The notes beneath the pieces were generated by a model. That model was given only the letters and a program-made list of their open reading frames with translations, had not been told where the DNA came from and did not search any database. A DNA stretch of 5,555 nt, taken from the NCBI GenBank assembly GCA_947464515.1, contig CANHXF010000130.1:1-5555 (forward strand), read 5' to 3'. Positions 5,129-5,555 of the stretch are shown in pieces (positions within the stretch are counted from its first letter, which is position 1; every line of letters begins with the position of its first letter). The position numbers and the translations under genes are program-made. The stretch comes from Flavobacteriales bacterium. Its GTDB lineage: Bacteria > Bacteroidota > Bacteroidia > NS11-12g > UBA955.

Positions 5129-5555
5129 GAAAGGTTTATATTCAGGATGTTACGTTGAGGGATGGTCAGCATGCCATCAAGCATCAATACAGCAAGGCCA
5201 AGATGACGGAAATTGCGTTGGCGTTGGATGCGGCAAAAGTGGATGCCATTGAAATTGCGCATGGCGATGGCTTGGCGGGTGCGAGTTTTAACTACGGTTT
5301 TGGTGCTCATACAGATTGGGAGTGGTTGGAAGGTATTGCGGGTCAGTTGAAGCATGCGAGGCTAACGACCTTACTTCTGCCGGGTATCGGGACGATTGAC
5401 GATCTAAAACGCGCCAGGGATTTGGGTGTTGAGAGTGTGAGAATTGCGACGCATTGTACCGAGGCGGATATCGCAGCGCAGCACATCGAAGCAGCCAAAA
5501 AACTTGGAATGGACGTCGGTGGATTCTTGATGATGGCGCACATGAATGAACCAAA
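5125..5555 (+). CDS. 4-hydroxy-2-oxovalerate aldolase, DmpG/MhpE type (3' end outside window)
   Basis: The enzyme splits 4-hydroxy-2-oxovalerate into pyruvate and acetaldehyde in a metal-dependent class II aldol reaction. Only the first 143 residues of a family of about 340 are present; the gene runs off the window intact. The N-terminus holds the signature DVTLRDGQHAIKHQ (8-21); Arg12, Asp13 and His16 match the catalytic Arg, metal-binding Asp and catalytic His of DmpG/BphI enzymes. EIAHGDGLAGASFNYGFG (48-65), LLLPGIGTIDDLKRARDLG (93-111), VRIATHCTEAD (114-124) and GGFLMMAHM (132-140) follow the HMGL-like TIM barrel. The ATGA overlap with the dehydrogenase gene and a good Shine-Dalgarno fit the known physical complex of the two enzymes. 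The C-terminal DmpG-specific domain cannot be checked here. Confidence 0.95.
   Translation, partial: MRKVYIQDVTLRDGQHAIKHQYSKAKMTEIALALDAAKVDAIEIAHGDGLAGASFNYGFGAHTDWEWLEGIAGQLKHARLTTLLLPGIGTIDDLKRARDLGVESVRIATHCTEADIAAQHIEAAKKLGMDVGGFLMMAHMNEP

Overview
The window looks like part of a Bacteroidota (Bacteroidetes) chromosome. Three intergenic spots carry exact matches to the phylum's unusual -7 promoter element TAnnTTTG: TAACTTTG on the minus strand at 2536-2529, TAAATTTG at 2623-2630 and TACCTTTG at 3346-3353. Most starts lack a Shine-Dalgarno sequence, which is also usual for this phylum. The genus cannot be read from the sequence.

Layout. Positions 47-2512 are read on the minus strand: formate-tetrahydrofolate ligase (fhs) lies downstream of a 2-oxo-3-hexenedioate (4-oxalocrotonate) decarboxylase of the DmpH/XylI type. 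A 139-base divergent intergenic region (2513-2651) follows. On the plus strand come a two-gene HigBA/RelE-like toxin-antitoxin module (2652-3334), then 2-oxopent-4-enoate hydratase (DmpE-like, 3358-4140), acylating acetaldehyde dehydrogenase (DmpF-like, 4190-5128) and 4-hydroxy-2-oxovalerate aldolase (DmpG-like, from 5125, cut by the window end).

The metabolic genes form the lower meta-cleavage pathway. 4-Oxalocrotonate is decarboxylated to 2-hydroxypenta-2,4-dienoate, hydrated to 4-hydroxy-2-oxovalerate, cleaved to pyruvate and acetaldehyde, and the acetaldehyde is oxidised to acetyl-CoA. The ring-cleavage and tautomerase/deaminase steps are outside the window. The upstream substrate could therefore be a catechol or, via 2-aminomuconate, tryptophan/3-hydroxyanthranilate. 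Fhs beside this pathway may capture formate, which both the kynurenine route and the hydrolytic meta-cleavage branch release; this is inference.

The most unusual point is the AT-richer toxin-antitoxin module placed between the decarboxylase and the hydratase, enzymes known to form a complex in other bacteria. Its promoter region has a perfect 12-bp palindrome and a second dyad over the -7 box. The antitoxin could therefore influence the catabolic genes on either side. Everything else is a recognisable family member, and I see no clearly new system, RNA gene, insertion sequence or CRISPR array.
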